Positions 24,469-34,545 are shown, counted from the first letter of the stretch. The stretch: 64,000 nt of DNA from Chryseobacterium daecheongense (GCA_027920525.1 CP115858.1:3286001-3350000), one strand, 5' to 3'. Notes: generated by a model from the sequence alone, not told the origin. Made by a program: numbers and translations.

Positions 24469-26280
24469 ATGTTTAACATTGAAACGTTAAGGTCAAAATC
24501 CGTAACGGAATTGACTAAAATCTTAAAGGATTTAGGCGTTAAGGTTGCAAGAAACAGCTCTGAAAACGATAAAATTTTTGCTGTTCTTGATTTTCAAGCT
24601 TCTAACCCTAAAGTTACAAAAGATTATTTCAACACCACAGAGAACAGTATGAATACTGAAGACAAAACGGTGGAAAAAGAAACTAAAGCTCCTGCCAAGA
24701 AAGCCGCCCCAAAGAGGACGGCAAAACCTAAAACGGAGGCAAAGGTTCCAACGCCATCAGAGACAGCAACAAAGGTTGAAGAAAAAACAGAAGAAAAAGA
24801 AACTGTCACTGAAACTCCAAAGCAGGAAGAAGTTACTTCAACTACAGAAGAAAATACTGCTTCACAGCAGCCACAAGCAAAGAAAAAAAGGAAAAGAGTT
24901 ACTCCAAATACCAATACCACTGAAGCTTCTGCTCAGGAAAGGACGGAAGTACAAAAAAACACAGATACTCAGGAATCTGCTCCGGCAGAAGAAAAGCAAA
25001 GTAATCCCCAAGCTCAGGCCAGACCTCAGAAAGGCCAGAACCATCCACAAAACGGTGGAAACTCTCACAAAAATCAGAACCAGAACCAAAATAACCATAA
25101 TCAGAATCAAAACAGACATTCTGATAAGCAGGAAGAGCAACACGAATCTAAAAAAGAATTCCATTTTGATGGAATGGTAAGTATAGAAGGTGTGTTAGAA
25201 ATTTTACCTGATAATTATGGGTTTTTACGTTCTTCAGATTTTAGTTATATTTCTTCTCCGGATGATGTATATGTATCTACTGCACAGATCAGAAATTTCG
25301 GATTAAAAACCGGAGATACAGTAAAAGGTATCGTAAGGCTTCCAAAAGAAGGTGAGAAATACTTTTCCTTATTAAAACCTACGGAGGTGAATGGCCGTGA
25401 TCTGGCATTTATCAAAGATCGGGTAGCATTTGAATACCTTACACCTCTTTTCCCGGAAGAAAAATTTAACCTTACAGGAAACAATTCAACCATTTCTACG
25501 AGAATCGTAGATCTGTTTGCTCCAATCGGAAAGGGGCAAAGAGCAATGATCGTTGCGCAGCCTAAAACAGGTAAGACCATGTTGCTTAAGGACATTGCGA
25601 ATTCTATCGCAGCTAATCATCCTGAAGTTTATATGATGGTTCTTCTTATCGATGAACGTCCTGAGGAAGTTACAGATATGGAAAGAAGTGTAAATGCAGA
25701 GGTAATTGCTTCTACATTTGATGAAGCAGCAGAAAAGCACGTTAAGGTTGCTAATCTTGTATTGGCAAAGGCTCAGAGAATGGTTGAGTGCGGCCATGAT
25801 GTTGTTATTTTATTAGATTCCATTACCAGATTGGCAAGAGCATACAATACGGTAACGCCGGCTTCTGGAAAGGTTCTTTCCGGAGGGGTTGATGCAAATG
25901 CTTTGCATAAGCCGAAGAGATTCTTCGGAGCAGCCAGAAAAATTGAAGGCGGTGGTTCCCTGACAATTATCGCTACAGCATTGATTGACACAGGTTCTAA
26001 AATGGACGAGGTTATCTTTGAAGAATTCAAAGGTACAGGTAATATGGAGCTTCAGTTGGATAGAAAAATTGCCAACAGAAGAATTTATCCTGCTATTGAC
26101 CTTGTTTCTTCCAGTACAAGACGGGACGATCTTCTTCTGGATGAAGTAACTTCTCAGAGAATGTGGATCTTTAGAAAATATCTTTCTGAAATGAATCCTG
26201 TGGAAGCCATGGAATTTGTTAATAAAAATATCAAAGGAACTCTTAATAACGAAGAATTCCTGATGTCTATGAATAGATAG
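24469..26280 (+). CDS. rho: Transcription termination factor Rho with long disordered insert
   Basis: A 603-residue Rho helicase, which ends transcription by pulling RNA from RNA polymerase. Order: an N-terminal Rho_N helical domain (about 3-40); a long low-complexity stretch (about 60-225) first rich in Lys, Glu, Thr and Ala, then Asn/Gln/His; the RNA-binding cold-shock-like domain ([15 protein letters not shown]); and the RecA-like ATPase with Walker A QPKTGKT (near 364-370), [16 protein letters not shown] and the R-loop. E. coli Rho has 419 residues and lacks the insert. The catalytic core looks complete. Such inserts occur in other Bacteroidetes. Confidence 0.96.
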   Translation: MFNIETLRSKSVTELTKILKDLGVKVARNSSENDKIFAVLDFQASNPKVTKDYFNTTENSMNTEDKTVEKETKAPAKKAAPKRTAKPKTEAKVPTPSETATKVEEKTEEKETVTETPKQEEVTSTTEENTASQQPQAKKKRKRVTPNTNTTEASAQERTEVQKNTDTQESAPAEEKQSNPQAQARPQKGQNHPQNGGNSHKNQNQNQNNHNQNQNRHSDKQEEQHESKKEFHFDGMVSIEGVLEILPDNYGFLRSSDFSYISSPDDVYVSTAQIRNFGLKTGDTVKGIVRLPKEGEKYFSLLKPTEVNGRDLAFIKDRVAFEYLTPLFPEEKFNLTGNNSTISTRIVDLFAPIGKGQRAMIVAQPKTGKTMLLKDIANSIAANHPEVYMMVLLIDERPEEVTDMERSVNAEVIASTFDEAAEKHVKVANLVLAKAQRMVECGHDVVILLDSITRLARAYNTVTPASGKVLSGGVDANALHKPKRFFGAARKIEGGGSLTIIATALIDTGSKMDEVIFEEFKGTGNMELQLDRKIANRRIYPAIDLVSSSTRRDDLLLDEVTSQRMWIFRKYLSEMNPVEAMEFVNKNIKGTLNNEEFLMSMNR

Positions 26281-26301
26281 ATTAATTTAATATTGTTAAA
26301 T

Positions 26302-26334
26302 AAAAAGCACGGGTTTTCATAATCTGTGCTTTTT
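26302..26334 (+). terminator. Terminator of rho
   Basis: A 9-bp stem (AAAAAGCAC / GTGCTTTTT), extended by further weak pairs, ends in a T run just downstream of the rho stop codon. Confidence 0.85.
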
Positions 26335-26400
26335 ACTTTTAAACAGGATGTGGAATATAATATATCAATGTTAAAGATTTATTAAAATAATACGCTATTT

Positions 26401-26431
26401 TTGATAATCGGTCAATTATTGGCTAACTTTG
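26401..26431 (+). promoter_or_regulatory. Promoter of superoxide dismutase gene
   Basis: A TTG at 26401-26403 stands 20 bases before TAACTTTG at 26424-26431, a full Bacteroidetes-type promoter. The box ends 25 bases before the ATG, giving a leader of about 20 bases. The region 26335-26400 holds nothing else I can name. Confidence 0.75.
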
Positions 26432-26456
26432 AAATATAACATTAAAAAATAAAATT

Positions 26457-27053
26457 ATGTCATTTGAATTACCAAAACTAGGATACGCGTACGATGCATT
26501 AGAACCAACTATTGATGCGAAAACAATGGAAATTCACTATACAAAGCATCACCAGGCTTATATAGATAATTTGAATAAAGCAATCGAGGGTACGGACCTG
26601 GCTGGAAAAACAATAGAAGAAATCTGCAAAACAGGAACAGATAAGCCTGCAGTAAGAAATAACGGAGGAGGACACTTTAACCATTCTTTATTCTGGGAAA
26701 TTTTAACTCCGGGAGGAAGCAAAGAACCTGTAGGAAATGTAAAGGCTGCTATTGAAAACTATGGTGGTTTTGATAAATTTAAAACAGATTTCTCTGAGGC
26801 TGCTAAAACAAGATTTGGTTCAGGATGGGCATGGCTGATTAAAAATGCAGACGGTTCAGTTTCCGTATCTTCTACTCCTAATCAGGACAATCCATTAATG
26901 CCTGTGGAAGATGTTAAGGGAACTCCGGTTTTAGGATTAGACGTTTGGGAACATGCTTATTACCTAAACTATCAAAACAGAAGACCTGACTACGTTACAG
27001 CGTTTTTCGATGTAGTAAACTGGGATAAAGTAGAGGAATTATTCAACAAATAG
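26457..27053 (+). CDS. Superoxide dismutase (Fe/Mn type)
   Basis: A 198-residue cytoplasmic superoxide dismutase of the Fe/Mn family. Metal ligands are visible: His in [16 protein letters not shown], His in [14 protein letters not shown], and Asp and His in [14 protein letters not shown]. There is no signal peptide. The Fe or Mn preference cannot be settled by eye; the second-sphere region around NQDNPLMP allows either. It is a single-gene unit with its own promoter and a strong terminator, consistent with separate control during oxidative stress. Confidence 0.96.
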   Translation: MSFELPKLGYAYDALEPTIDAKTMEIHYTKHHQAYIDNLNKAIEGTDLAGKTIEEICKTGTDKPAVRNNGGGHFNHSLFWEILTPGGSKEPVGNVKAAIENYGGFDKFKTDFSEAAKTRFGSGWAWLIKNADGSVSVSSTPNQDNPLMPVEDVKGTPVLGLDVWEHAYYLNYQNRRPDYVTAFFDVVNWDKVEELFNK

Positions 27054-27075
27054 TTGATCGTTTCCAATAAAAATA

Positions 27076-27109
27076 AAAAAAAGGATCAGAAATTTCTGAT
27101 CCTTTTTTT
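27076..27109. terminator. Bidirectional terminator after superoxide dismutase
   Basis: A perfect 17-bp palindrome centred at 27092/27093 (core AGGATCAGAAA / TTTCTGATCCT) has A and T runs on both sides. It serves both the dismutase gene and the converging DUF6146 gene. Confidence 0.92.
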
Positions 27110-27110
27110 A

Positions 27111-27533
27111 TTAATATCTTGTGACATCACTACCGCTCAAACCGTTCATTCGTAAACCGTATTTCCAATTGACGTAAGCGAAAACCTGGTAAAGTTTGTA
27201 TTCAAACTTTAATCCGTAATTTTCTTTTGGATCATAGCTGATCGACGATTCGATTACATTCCTATATTTTCCTGTATTATAATAGGAATTCCATTCACTG
27301 ACCAGAATTATATTTCTTGATTTTAAGTAAGACTCTGTGTATTGGTTCATCGGTTTTGCAATAGCATTTAAAAAATAATCATATTGAGTATCCAATACAG
27401 TGATATCCCACTCTCCATCGTCATTTTTGGCCGGTTTTATCTCAGATTTCTCTTTGTCCGATTTAGGTTTGTCCTGAGACAAACAGCTAAAAGGCAGACA
27501 AAACATGCATACTATTAAAATCAGATTTTTCAT
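27111..27533 (-). CDS. DUF6146 family secreted protein
   Basis: A 140-residue protein matching DUF6146 of Flavobacteriia. I use the ATG at 27533 (MKNLILIVCMFCLPFSC), giving a signal peptide with a likely lipid-modified Cys near residue 17; the longer frame from 27551 adds six residues. The mature part begins with a charged stretch and then a conserved domain (EWDITVLDTQYDYFLNA ... YLKSRNIILVSEWNSYY). No function is known. It follows the secreted nuclease gene on the same strand with a short gap and is probably co-transcribed. Confidence 0.83.
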   Translation of the reverse strand: MKNLILIVCMFCLPFSCLSQDKPKSDKEKSEIKPAKNDDGEWDITVLDTQYDYFLNAIAKPMNQYTESYLKSRNIILVSEWNSYYNTGKYRNVIESSISYDPKENYGLKFEYKLYQVFAYVNWKYGLRMNGLSGSDVTRY

Positions 27534-27563
27534 ACTTATAAAGTTACGCAAAAAGTACTTTAG

Positions 27564-28751
27564 TTAGGGTTCCTTCTGAAGAATAACAAATGCTGGAAAA
27601 TGGTCGCTATATCCTCCGGTAAACTGATCCCCATTCCAGGACCTGAAAGGATAACCTTTATAGTTTCCTTCTTTATTGACGAGATATGCGGGAGCATAAA
27701 TTTCAGCCCTGTAAACAGAGTACTCTTTTGTTACCTGATCGGAAATAAGGTTTTTGGAGACAATGATCTGATCGAATAGGTTAGGTGCATCCTGATACGC
27801 CAGAGAAGCAACTCCTTTTTTGTATAGAGGATACATCAGATTCAGATAGGGGGTGTTGTCATTAAGATCTTTTGAATTGCCTACAGCTTTTAAGTGATTC
27901 TTTAAACTGGAACTTACCGGGTCGTCATTAAAATCTCCCATTGCAAATAGCTTAGTAGAAGGATCTGCTGCCCGTACACTGTCCATTTGTTGTTTCAGAA
28001 GTACTGCTGCGGCATTTCTCTTAGGTAATGAGACCGCTTCTCCTCCTCTTCGGGAAGGCCAGTGATTCATAAAGAAAGCTACTTTTTCATTGTCTAAAAA
28101 ACCTGTTACCACCAGGATGTCTCTTGTATATTCTCTTTTTCCGGTCTCATTGAAAATTTTTAATTCCTTTTTTAAAGAGTTCGTAACCGTAAATCTTCTC
28201 TTCTGATAGATCAATGCAACATCAATTCCCCTGTAATCGTAAGAATTATAATGAATGATCCCATAATCATATTTAGCTAAAGCGGGTTCTTTGATAAGGT
28301 CCTGAATTACCTGCCTGTTTTCCACTTCTATAAGACCAACAACCGCGGGAGCTGTTTTTGTATACTGAGACCCAAGCTCAGAAATGACCTTTGCTTCATT
28401 GGCAAGTTTGGTTTTATAAACTTTAGTATTATAGTTTTTAGAGCTTTTGGGGGTGAATTCTTCATATCCGCTTTGATATCTCACTGCTTTTTTCCCTTTT
28501 AACAAGCCATCACTCCATGGGCCATCATACTTTTCAGCCTCCAGAAATCTGATTGAATCTAATGGGATACTCCGATGAAATGCAGGATTGTTTATTGCTT
28601 TAGTGCCATCAATATAATCAGCTGAAGGTATAGTATCAAATAAATTTTCCACATTCAAAAAACCTACTGCCGCTACCTTTCTTAGCTGGCCTTGCTGGGC
28701 AAAGGTAAACATTGATAAAAGGAACATAAAAAGGCTTAAATTTTTTTTCAT
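27564..28751 (-). CDS. Secreted endonuclease/exonuclease/phosphatase family protein
   Basis: A 395-residue protein with a signal peptide (MKKNLSLFMFLLSMFTFAQ) and an EEP-fold catalytic domain. Residues of the metal-dependent active site are visible: Glu in IEVENR, Asn/His in NHWPSRRGG, Asp/Asn in MGDFNDDP, and Asp/His in YSDHFPAFV near the C-terminus. The family includes secreted DNases and phosphodiesterases. It is divergent to a TonB receptor followed by a DUF5689 lipoprotein, a combination that suggests breakdown and uptake of nucleic acid or phosphate compounds (inference). Confidence 0.9.
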   Translation of the reverse strand: MKKNLSLFMFLLSMFTFAQQGQLRKVAAVGFLNVENLFDTIPSADYIDGTKAINNPAFHRSIPLDSIRFLEAEKYDGPWSDGLLKGKKAVRYQSGYEEFTPKSSKNYNTKVYKTKLANEAKVISELGSQYTKTAPAVVGLIEVENRQVIQDLIKEPALAKYDYGIIHYNSYDYRGIDVALIYQKRRFTVTNSLKKELKIFNETGKREYTRDILVVTGFLDNEKVAFFMNHWPSRRGGEAVSLPKRNAAAVLLKQQMDSVRAADPSTKLFAMGDFNDDPVSSSLKNHLKAVGNSKDLNDNTPYLNLMYPLYKKGVASLAYQDAPNLFDQIIVSKNLISDQVTKEYSVYRAEIYAPAYLVNKEGNYKGYPFRSWNGDQFTGGYSDHFPAFVILQKEP

Positions 28752-28973
28752 TTTGCGTCAAGATTAATAAGTAGACAATTGATTTATAACTCATTTCATC
28801 TTTAAATATAAGTAAATTTAAAATAATTGAACGGAGCGTTTAGCCGGATACATTACAAAGCCGCAATATTAAGATAACATAATTTTAAAAGTATTTCAGA
28901 TTATAAAAATTTGTTAAATTTATATTTCCCTACTTTTTTAACGCGTTGAAAACTAAGGGAAAACTATAAAAAA

Positions 28974-28981
28974 TACATTTG
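28974..28981 (+). promoter_or_regulatory. -7 box before TonB receptor gene (TACATTTG)
   Basis: A perfect TAnnTTTG box ends only 3 bases before the ATG at 28985, with a TTG 25 bases upstream (28946-28948). If used, the mRNA would be leaderless. The rest of 28752-28973, between divergent genes, is A/T-rich with no other signal I can name. Confidence 0.45.
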
Positions 28982-28984
28982 CTT

Positions 28985-31855
28985 ATGATTAAAAAATTAT
29001 CATTAGTCTCTTTGTTTACTTTACTTCCGGCTTCTTATTATTTCGCGCAGACAACTGTGTTTGCTTATTTAAAAGATGCAGATGGAAAACCTATTGAAAG
29101 GGCAGAAGTAGATTTAAAAGGGAATGAAAATGATGTTACGGCAGACAAGATTGGCTACTTTCAATTTGTCGATTTGCAGCCCGGACATTACCAGATTGTT
29201 ATTACAAAATCGAATTACGAAACCAAAGTTATGGAATTCGATGTGACTCATGATGAAAAGAGGAAAGATTTGGGCATTATTATCCTGTATTCTAATTTAA
29301 CTAATGTTGATCAGGGATTGGCTATCATAGACAGTGATAATGACGACGACGGTAGCGGCAGCCAGACCTCCACGGTTGGACTTCTTCAATCATCCCAGGA
29401 TGTATTCAGCAGAATTGCAGCGTTTGATTTAGGTTTTTACTGGTTTCGGCCCAGAGGAATTGATGGACGAATGGGAGAAACTATGTTAAACGGAGTTTCT
29501 ATGATCAAATCTGATAAAGGAAACGTAGATTTTGGAAATTGGGGAGGACTTAATGAAGTGACGAGATACCCTGAAATTTCTGCGAACCATTCCCCATCAG
29601 AATACGCGTTTGGGGGAAATAGTTCGGTTATTTACAAAAATACCAAGGCTAGTGAGTACAGGAAAGGGTTTCAGTTTACACAATCTCTTACCAATAGAAA
29701 CTACAGAAACAGGACCTCCCTACGCTATAGCTCCGGGATGAATAAAAACGGGTGGGCATTTACAGTAATGGGAGCAAGAAGATGGGCGGAAGATGGAATT
29801 CAGGAAGGAACATTTTACGATGCATATGGAGCTTATTTGGGTATTGAAAAGAAATTCAATGACAAGCATAGTATGACCTTCAATTTTATTGGAGCTCCTT
29901 ATAGAAGATCGACAGCAAGCCCAAGTACACAGGAAGTATATGATTACAGAGGAGTGCATTATAATTCCTATTGGGGATATCAGGACGGTAAACAAAGAAG
30001 TGAAAGAGTGAGAAAGGGTTTTCAGCCGATATTCCAAATCCAGGATTTTTGGAAAATTGACAAGAAATCAAGTCTCTGGACTTCTGTCTCGTATCAGTTT
30101 GGAAAGGATAGAGGCTCGCGCTTAGATTGGCAGAATGTACAAAATCCATCACCTACGTATTACAGGAATTTACCAAGTTATTATGATTCCTTAGACCCTA
30201 ATGCATCGGTCGCTGTAGGACCTGGTGGAACGATGACGACTGCCCAGGACGCATATCAGACATCTCTGGCAGCCTGGACTTCCGGAGATCCGGGAATTAC
30301 TCAGCTTAATTGGGATGCTCTTTACAAAAGGAATGGGCAACAGGCGGCAGGAAAGTATTACGGGCAGACGGGACGAAGGGCTTTATATTATCTGATTGAT
30401 GATGTAAGTAATGATAAGATTTTTAATGCAGCAACACACTTTATCCACAATTTTAATGATACAACTAAGTTCCTATTGAATGTATCATATCAATATTATA
30501 AATCAGAACAATACAGGGAAGTCAAGGATCTTTTAGGTGCTGATTTTGTTTTAAACCGGGATCCGTTTGCGGCAACCAATCAACCGGGAAAATCTGGATT
30601 GTTCAATGATGGAGAAGAGAATGTAACGAAAAAGGTCGGAGACAGAATGACTTACGATTATATTTTCAGAAGACAGGAAGTTAAAGTGAATCCGGGACTA
30701 AAATTTGCAACTGGAAAATTTGATGTATTTGTTTCTGCTCTTGCAGGCTACTCAACATCCAGCAGGGAAGGATTATTCAATCATTATTTGTATAAAGACT
30801 CTAATGGGAAAGGCCAGGACTACAATTACTGGAATTATGGACTGAAAGGTCAGGTAATTTATAAACTGAATGGCAGGAACTTTCTGGTATACAATGGAGC
30901 ATATTATTCGCAGGCTCCTTATCTGGAAGATCTCTTTATCAATCCCAGAGTAAACGGATCTGTAGCGCCTAATATTCAGAATATGGTAATCAATGCCAAT
31001 GATATTAGCTATGTTATTTCTTCACCGTTTCTTAAGTTGAGGTTAACAGGATACTTGGTGAATACAAGCAATGAAACCACCGTGCAAAGGTTTTTTGCTG
31101 ATGGTATTCAGTTAAGTAATTCTGATGACCAGGGAAATGAAACTATTGTACAAAGTGCATTTGTAACGCAGGTAATGACCGACGTTAAAAGAAGAAATAT
31201 GGGGGCAGAGCTGGGGTTAGACGTAAAGATTATTCCTACATTATCACTACAGGGGTTAGTAAGCCTTGGACAGTTTACCTATGAGAATGATCCTGTTACC
31301 TATTTTGCTTCCGACGCTTCAGGTATTTTTTCTAATGGACTTTCTTATATGAATTTAGGAAAGGCTTACATTAAAAATTATCGTCAGGGAGGAACTCCAC
31401 AGCAGGCTTACTCTTTGGGGTTCAGATATAACTCTCCCAAATACTGGTGGTTCGGTGCCAACTGGAATTATTTTGATGATAATTATTTGGATCCATCCGC
31501 TCTGATAAGGACAGAATCATTTGTTCAGAATAATGTTTCTTCAACTCCTTATATTAATCTTAGCGAATCTGAACTGAGAAGAATGTTGCAACCCAATAAG
31601 CTGCCTTCTTCATTTTTTATCAATGCTAATGCAGGAAAATCCTGGGTCATTGGTAAATATTACGTTTTGCTTTCAGCTTCGGTTAATAATATTTTGAACA
31701 ATAAGAGGTATATCACCGGAGGCTTTGAGCAAACAAGAAATGCCAAATTCCCGGATTTTGTTCAGGATACAGACAGGGAGTTTACTTTATTTGGCCCAAA
31801 ATACTGGTATACACAGGGAAGATCTTATTTCATTAATCTTCAGCTTAGATTTTAA
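28985..31855 (+). CDS. TonB-dependent receptor with carboxypeptidase-like domain
   Basis: A 956-residue outer-membrane receptor. After the signal peptide (to about residue 23) there is a carboxypeptidase-regulatory-like domain (about 25-105: YLKDADGKPIERAEVDLKG), then a plug with FRPRGIDGRMGETMLNGV, and a long barrel ending in an aromatic residue (NLQLRF). I use the ATG at 28985; a TTG six bases upstream is in frame but part of the -7 box. It is followed after 31 bases by a DUF5689 lipoprotein, which replaces the SusD-type partner, and lies divergent to a secreted nuclease. Confidence 0.92.
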   Translation: MIKKLSLVSLFTLLPASYYFAQTTVFAYLKDADGKPIERAEVDLKGNENDVTADKIGYFQFVDLQPGHYQIVITKSNYETKVMEFDVTHDEKRKDLGIIILYSNLTNVDQGLAIIDSDNDDDGSGSQTSTVGLLQSSQDVFSRIAAFDLGFYWFRPRGIDGRMGETMLNGVSMIKSDKGNVDFGNWGGLNEVTRYPEISANHSPSEYAFGGNSSVIYKNTKASEYRKGFQFTQSLTNRNYRNRTSLRYSSGMNKNGWAFTVMGARRWAEDGIQEGTFYDAYGAYLGIEKKFNDKHSMTFNFIGAPYRRSTASPSTQEVYDYRGVHYNSYWGYQDGKQRSERVRKGFQPIFQIQDFWKIDKKSSLWTSVSYQFGKDRGSRLDWQNVQNPSPTYYRNLPSYYDSLDPNASVAVGPGGTMTTAQDAYQTSLAAWTSGDPGITQLNWDALYKRNGQQAAGKYYGQTGRRALYYLIDDVSNDKIFNAATHFIHNFNDTTKFLLNVSYQYYKSEQYREVKDLLGADFVLNRDPFAATNQPGKSGLFNDGEENVTKKVGDRMTYDYIFRRQEVKVNPGLKFATGKFDVFVSALAGYSTSSREGLFNHYLYKDSNGKGQDYNYWNYGLKGQVIYKLNGRNFLVYNGAYYSQAPYLEDLFINPRVNGSVAPNIQNMVINANDISYVISSPFLKLRLTGYLVNTSNETTVQRFFADGIQLSNSDDQGNETIVQSAFVTQVMTDVKRRNMGAELGLDVKIIPTLSLQGLVSLGQFTYENDPVTYFASDASGIFSNGLSYMNLGKAYIKNYRQGGTPQQAYSLGFRYNSPKYWWFGANWNYFDDNYLDPSALIRTESFVQNNVSSTPYINLSESELRRMLQPNKLPSSFFINANAGKSWVIGKYYVLLSASVNNILNNKRYITGGFEQTRNAKFPDFVQDTDREFTLFGPKYWYTQGRSYFINLQLRF

Positions 31856-31886
31856 TTTCTATCATCCATTATTAAAAACAACAACA

Positions 31887-33194
31887 ATGAATATAAAAAA
31901 ATACTTTAGTATAGTAATGGGAGTGGTTTTGGCAGCTTCTGTTACATCTTGCGTGCAAAAAGATGATTGGGAAACTCCACCCGTTAAGTGCACGAATAAA
32001 TTTCCTGCGGTTACGATGACTATGGCTGATTTTAAAGCCCAGGCTCCGTCGAGTGGTTATATTCTCATCAATACGGATCAGATTTTCGATGGTTATGTAG
32101 TGTCTTCAGATGAAAACGGCAATTTCTATAAAACGATTTCTTTTCAGGATAAACCTGAAAATCCTACCGTGGGATTACAAATTGAAGTAGATAGAGCAAA
32201 TAATTATGCTGATTTCCCTGTGGGAGCCCATATCAGAATTAATGCAAAAGGATTAAGACTTGGACTTGACAGAGGAGTTGTGAAGATAGGCTCCGTGGAT
32301 AATACTTATGCTATAGGAAGAATCCCGGGACCTTTACTGAGCAGATATATGTCTGGGGTATGTAATGGAAACGGACTTGATATTGCTACGTTAAAGCCTC
32401 TTGAATTGGCGAATCTGAAGTTGGCCCAGGATGCTAATTATCTGAATGTGCTGGTGAAGGTTCCGAATGTTCAGTTTTCTGCTTCTGAGATGGGTAAGAA
32501 ATACATAGATTATGTAGGTGGTGCAGGAGTAGATACTGATAGAAGTATCGTGGATGTCTTTGGAAATGCAACGAATATTAGAAATTCAGGGTTTTTTACT
32601 TCTGGCTCTGCTTTGATTCCTGAAGGAAAAGGGGAACTGACATTTGTAGTAAGCCGCTACAATTCTTCATGGCAAATGCTGATCAGAAGTTTGAACGATG
32701 TACAATTTACGGGGAAAAGGTTTTTCTTTGAAGGTTTTGATGGAAGTCTGGATGATAATTGGTTTGCTGTAAGTATCACAGGAGCGCAGGTATGGAATAT
32801 TCAACAGTTTGGAAATCCAAAACCATGTGTAGTGATGAATGGTTTTTCCGGAGGTAATAATGTTAATGAGGACTGGCTGATTTCTAAACCAATTTCTTTG
32901 CAGGGCTTTACTTCGGCAGCTTTATCATTTGAAACTGACGCAAGATATAATGGTAACCCACTTGAAGTTTTTGTTACTGAAAACTACACCGGAAATCCAT
33001 CGACAACAAACTGGGTGCCTTTATCTGCAATACTGGATACAAATGCGGCTGCGTTTAATACCTGGACTTATTCCGGAGATATTAATCTTAATGCCTATGT
33101 TAATAAAAGTATTTCAATTGCATTTAAATATACCTCCACAACATCGGCTGCTGCCACCTGGGAGCTAGACAATGTTAGAGTAGTGGGTAATTAA
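31887..33194 (+). CDS. DUF5689 lipoprotein with choice-of-anchor J domain
   Basis: A 435-residue lipoprotein; the signal ends at C22 (VTSC). The first half matches DUF5689 of Bacteroidetes (YILINTDQIFDGYVVSSDEN, then an OB-like region with VGLQIEVD). The second half (from about 285, FFEGFDGSLDDNWF) is a choice-of-anchor J type beta-sandwich ending in WELDNVRVVG. I use the ATG at 31887; the longer frame runs into the receptor gene. It probably captures substrate at the cell surface for the TonB receptor encoded just upstream. The ligand is unknown. Confidence 0.88.
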   Translation: MNIKKYFSIVMGVVLAASVTSCVQKDDWETPPVKCTNKFPAVTMTMADFKAQAPSSGYILINTDQIFDGYVVSSDENGNFYKTISFQDKPENPTVGLQIEVDRANNYADFPVGAHIRINAKGLRLGLDRGVVKIGSVDNTYAIGRIPGPLLSRYMSGVCNGNGLDIATLKPLELANLKLAQDANYLNVLVKVPNVQFSASEMGKKYIDYVGGAGVDTDRSIVDVFGNATNIRNSGFFTSGSALIPEGKGELTFVVSRYNSSWQMLIRSLNDVQFTGKRFFFEGFDGSLDDNWFAVSITGAQVWNIQQFGNPKPCVVMNGFSGGNNVNEDWLISKPISLQGFTSAALSFETDARYNGNPLEVFVTENYTGNPSTTNWVPLSAILDTNAAAFNTWTYSGDINLNAYVNKSISIAFKYTSTTSAAATWELDNVRVVGN

Positions 33195-33216
33195 AAAACT
33201 ACAATTTCTAAATAAA

Positions 33217-33242
33217 AAAGCCACTACATCTGTAGTGGCTTT
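33217..33242. terminator. Bidirectional terminator after DUF5689 gene
   Basis: A 12-bp perfect stem (AAAGCCACTACA / TGTAGTGGCTTT) lies between the DUF5689 gene and the converging DUF6702 gene, with A/T flanks. Confidence 0.88.
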
Positions 33243-33261
33243 CATAATTTAAATTAACTCT

Positions 33262-33732
33262 TTAAAAAGATACTTCGTTCACTTCTTTCCCTCGTTGGAA
33301 ATTCATTACTTTCTGACTTCCTTTATACGAGATAGTAACAATGTTACTCTGTTTTGGAAAGGCGCTTAGAAGGATCGTGTTTTTTATTTTCAAGGTATTG
33401 ATATCTGAAACACCTCCGGTTTCAAAATATACCCATACAGTTTCTCCGCTTACCTGACTTCCTGTAAATGTTATTGTTTTTGGAGAGCCGTTGACGTACA
33501 CATCAAAATTATTATTGACATATTTTTTTACTTCTGCCTCAAAACCTGCTGTATTCGGATTTATCTTAATAGCATCGGAAATATGACTCGTATTCATTTT
33601 CGTGGTGAACTTCAATGTTTTGCTTCCATCTATATAATCAACCTTAGTCATTGAAGAGAAAAAGTCTACATACATAAAACTCATTAACATAAAACATGTT
33701 AAAATTCCTGATATATATAAAAGTTTTTTCAT
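33262..33732 (-). CDS. DUF6702 family protein
   Basis: A 156-residue exported protein matching DUF6702 of Flavobacteriia (SSMTKVDYIDGSKTLKFTTKM, and YVNGSPKTITFTG). An N-terminal hydrophobic segment acts as signal peptide or anchor. I use the ATG at 33732 (MKKLLYIS); the longer frame adds eight residues. The mature part is mostly beta-strand. No function is known. It is the last gene of the apparent AmgK-RapZ-MurU-LOG set, though with a gap of about 58 bases. Confidence 0.82.
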   Translation of the reverse strand: MKKLLYISGILTCFMLMSFMYVDFFSSMTKVDYIDGSKTLKFTTKMNTSHISDAIKINPNTAGFEAEVKKYVNNNFDVYVNGSPKTITFTGSQVSGETVWVYFETGGVSDINTLKIKNTILLSAFPKQSNIVTISYKGSQKVMNFQRGKEVNEVSF

Positions 33733-33790
33733 CTTAATTAATAAATTTACAATCATAATTGTTCGTTATAAGTGACAAATAATATGCCAA

Positions 33791-34543
33791 CTAGAAGTTC
33801 ACGTTTACCGCATACTTGTCGTAAAATGCTTTAATGTGTGCTACAGCCTCATCCGCAGTATCTACCACTCTGTAAAGATCAAGATCGTCTTCAGCAATCA
33901 TCCCTTCTTTTAGTAAAGTTGCCTTAAACCAATCTAACAGTCCGCTCCAAAACTCAGACCCAACCAGAACAATAGGGAACTTTCCGATTTTGTTCGTCTG
34001 GATCAGGGTGATAGCTTCAGTCAGTTCATCCAGGGTACCAAATCCTCCTGGCATTACAACAAATCCCTGGGAGTATTTTACAAACATGACCTTCCTTACA
34101 AAGAAGTAATCAAAATTCATCGAATAGGATTTGTTGATATAAGGGTTGAAATGCTGTTCAAAAGGAAGGTCTATATTTAAGCCGATAGATTTACCCTTAG
34201 CATTAAAGGCTCCTTTATTTCCCGCTTCCATAATTCCTGGACCCCCTCCTGTAATGATACCAAAACCTATTTTCGTTATTTTTTCTGCAATTTCTACGGC
34301 CATTTCGTAGTATTTGCTTTCGGGCTTTAATCTTGCAGACCCGAAAATGGAAACACAAGGGCCTATTTTAGCTAATTTTTCATAACCGTCTACGAATTCA
34401 GCCATTACTTTGAAAACCATCCAGCTATCCTTAGTAATGATTTCGTCCCAGGTTTTTTGTCTTAAACTGTTTTGTAGTTTTGTTTCATTAACATCAAATT
34501 CCGGATTTATTAAACTTTCGTCTCTGGTACCATCCATTTCCAT
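33791..34543 (-). CDS. LOG family protein (TIGR00730)
   Basis: A 250-residue Rossmann-fold protein of the LOG (lonely guy) group, which in characterised members removes ribose 5-phosphate from nucleotide monophosphates such as cytokinin precursors or AMP. It has the signature GGGPGIMEAGNKGA and the motif PGGFGTLDEL. An N-terminal extension of about 60 residues is present. The start codon follows the stop of the MurU-like gene by 7 bases, so the two are co-transcribed. Its physiological substrate here is unknown. Confidence 0.92.
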   Translation of the reverse strand: MEMDGTRDESLINPEFDVNETKLQNSLRQKTWDEIITKDSWMVFKVMAEFVDGYEKLAKIGPCVSIFGSARLKPESKYYEMAVEIAEKITKIGFGIITGGGPGIMEAGNKGAFNAKGKSIGLNIDLPFEQHFNPYINKSYSMNFDYFFVRKVMFVKYSQGFVVMPGGFGTLDELTEAITLIQTNKIGKFPIVLVGSEFWSGLLDWFKATLLKEGMIAEDDLDLYRVVDTADEAVAHIKAFYDKYAVNVNF

Positions 34544-34545
34544 TG

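Noticed and set aside
24776..25180. Lys-rich frame inside rho
   Set aside because: Frame-shifted reading of the low-complexity rho insert; no start signal of its own.
28752..28973. Hidden small gene between the nuclease and TonB receptor genes
   Set aside because: No open frame with a plausible start and no RNA-like structure; likely just promoter DNA.
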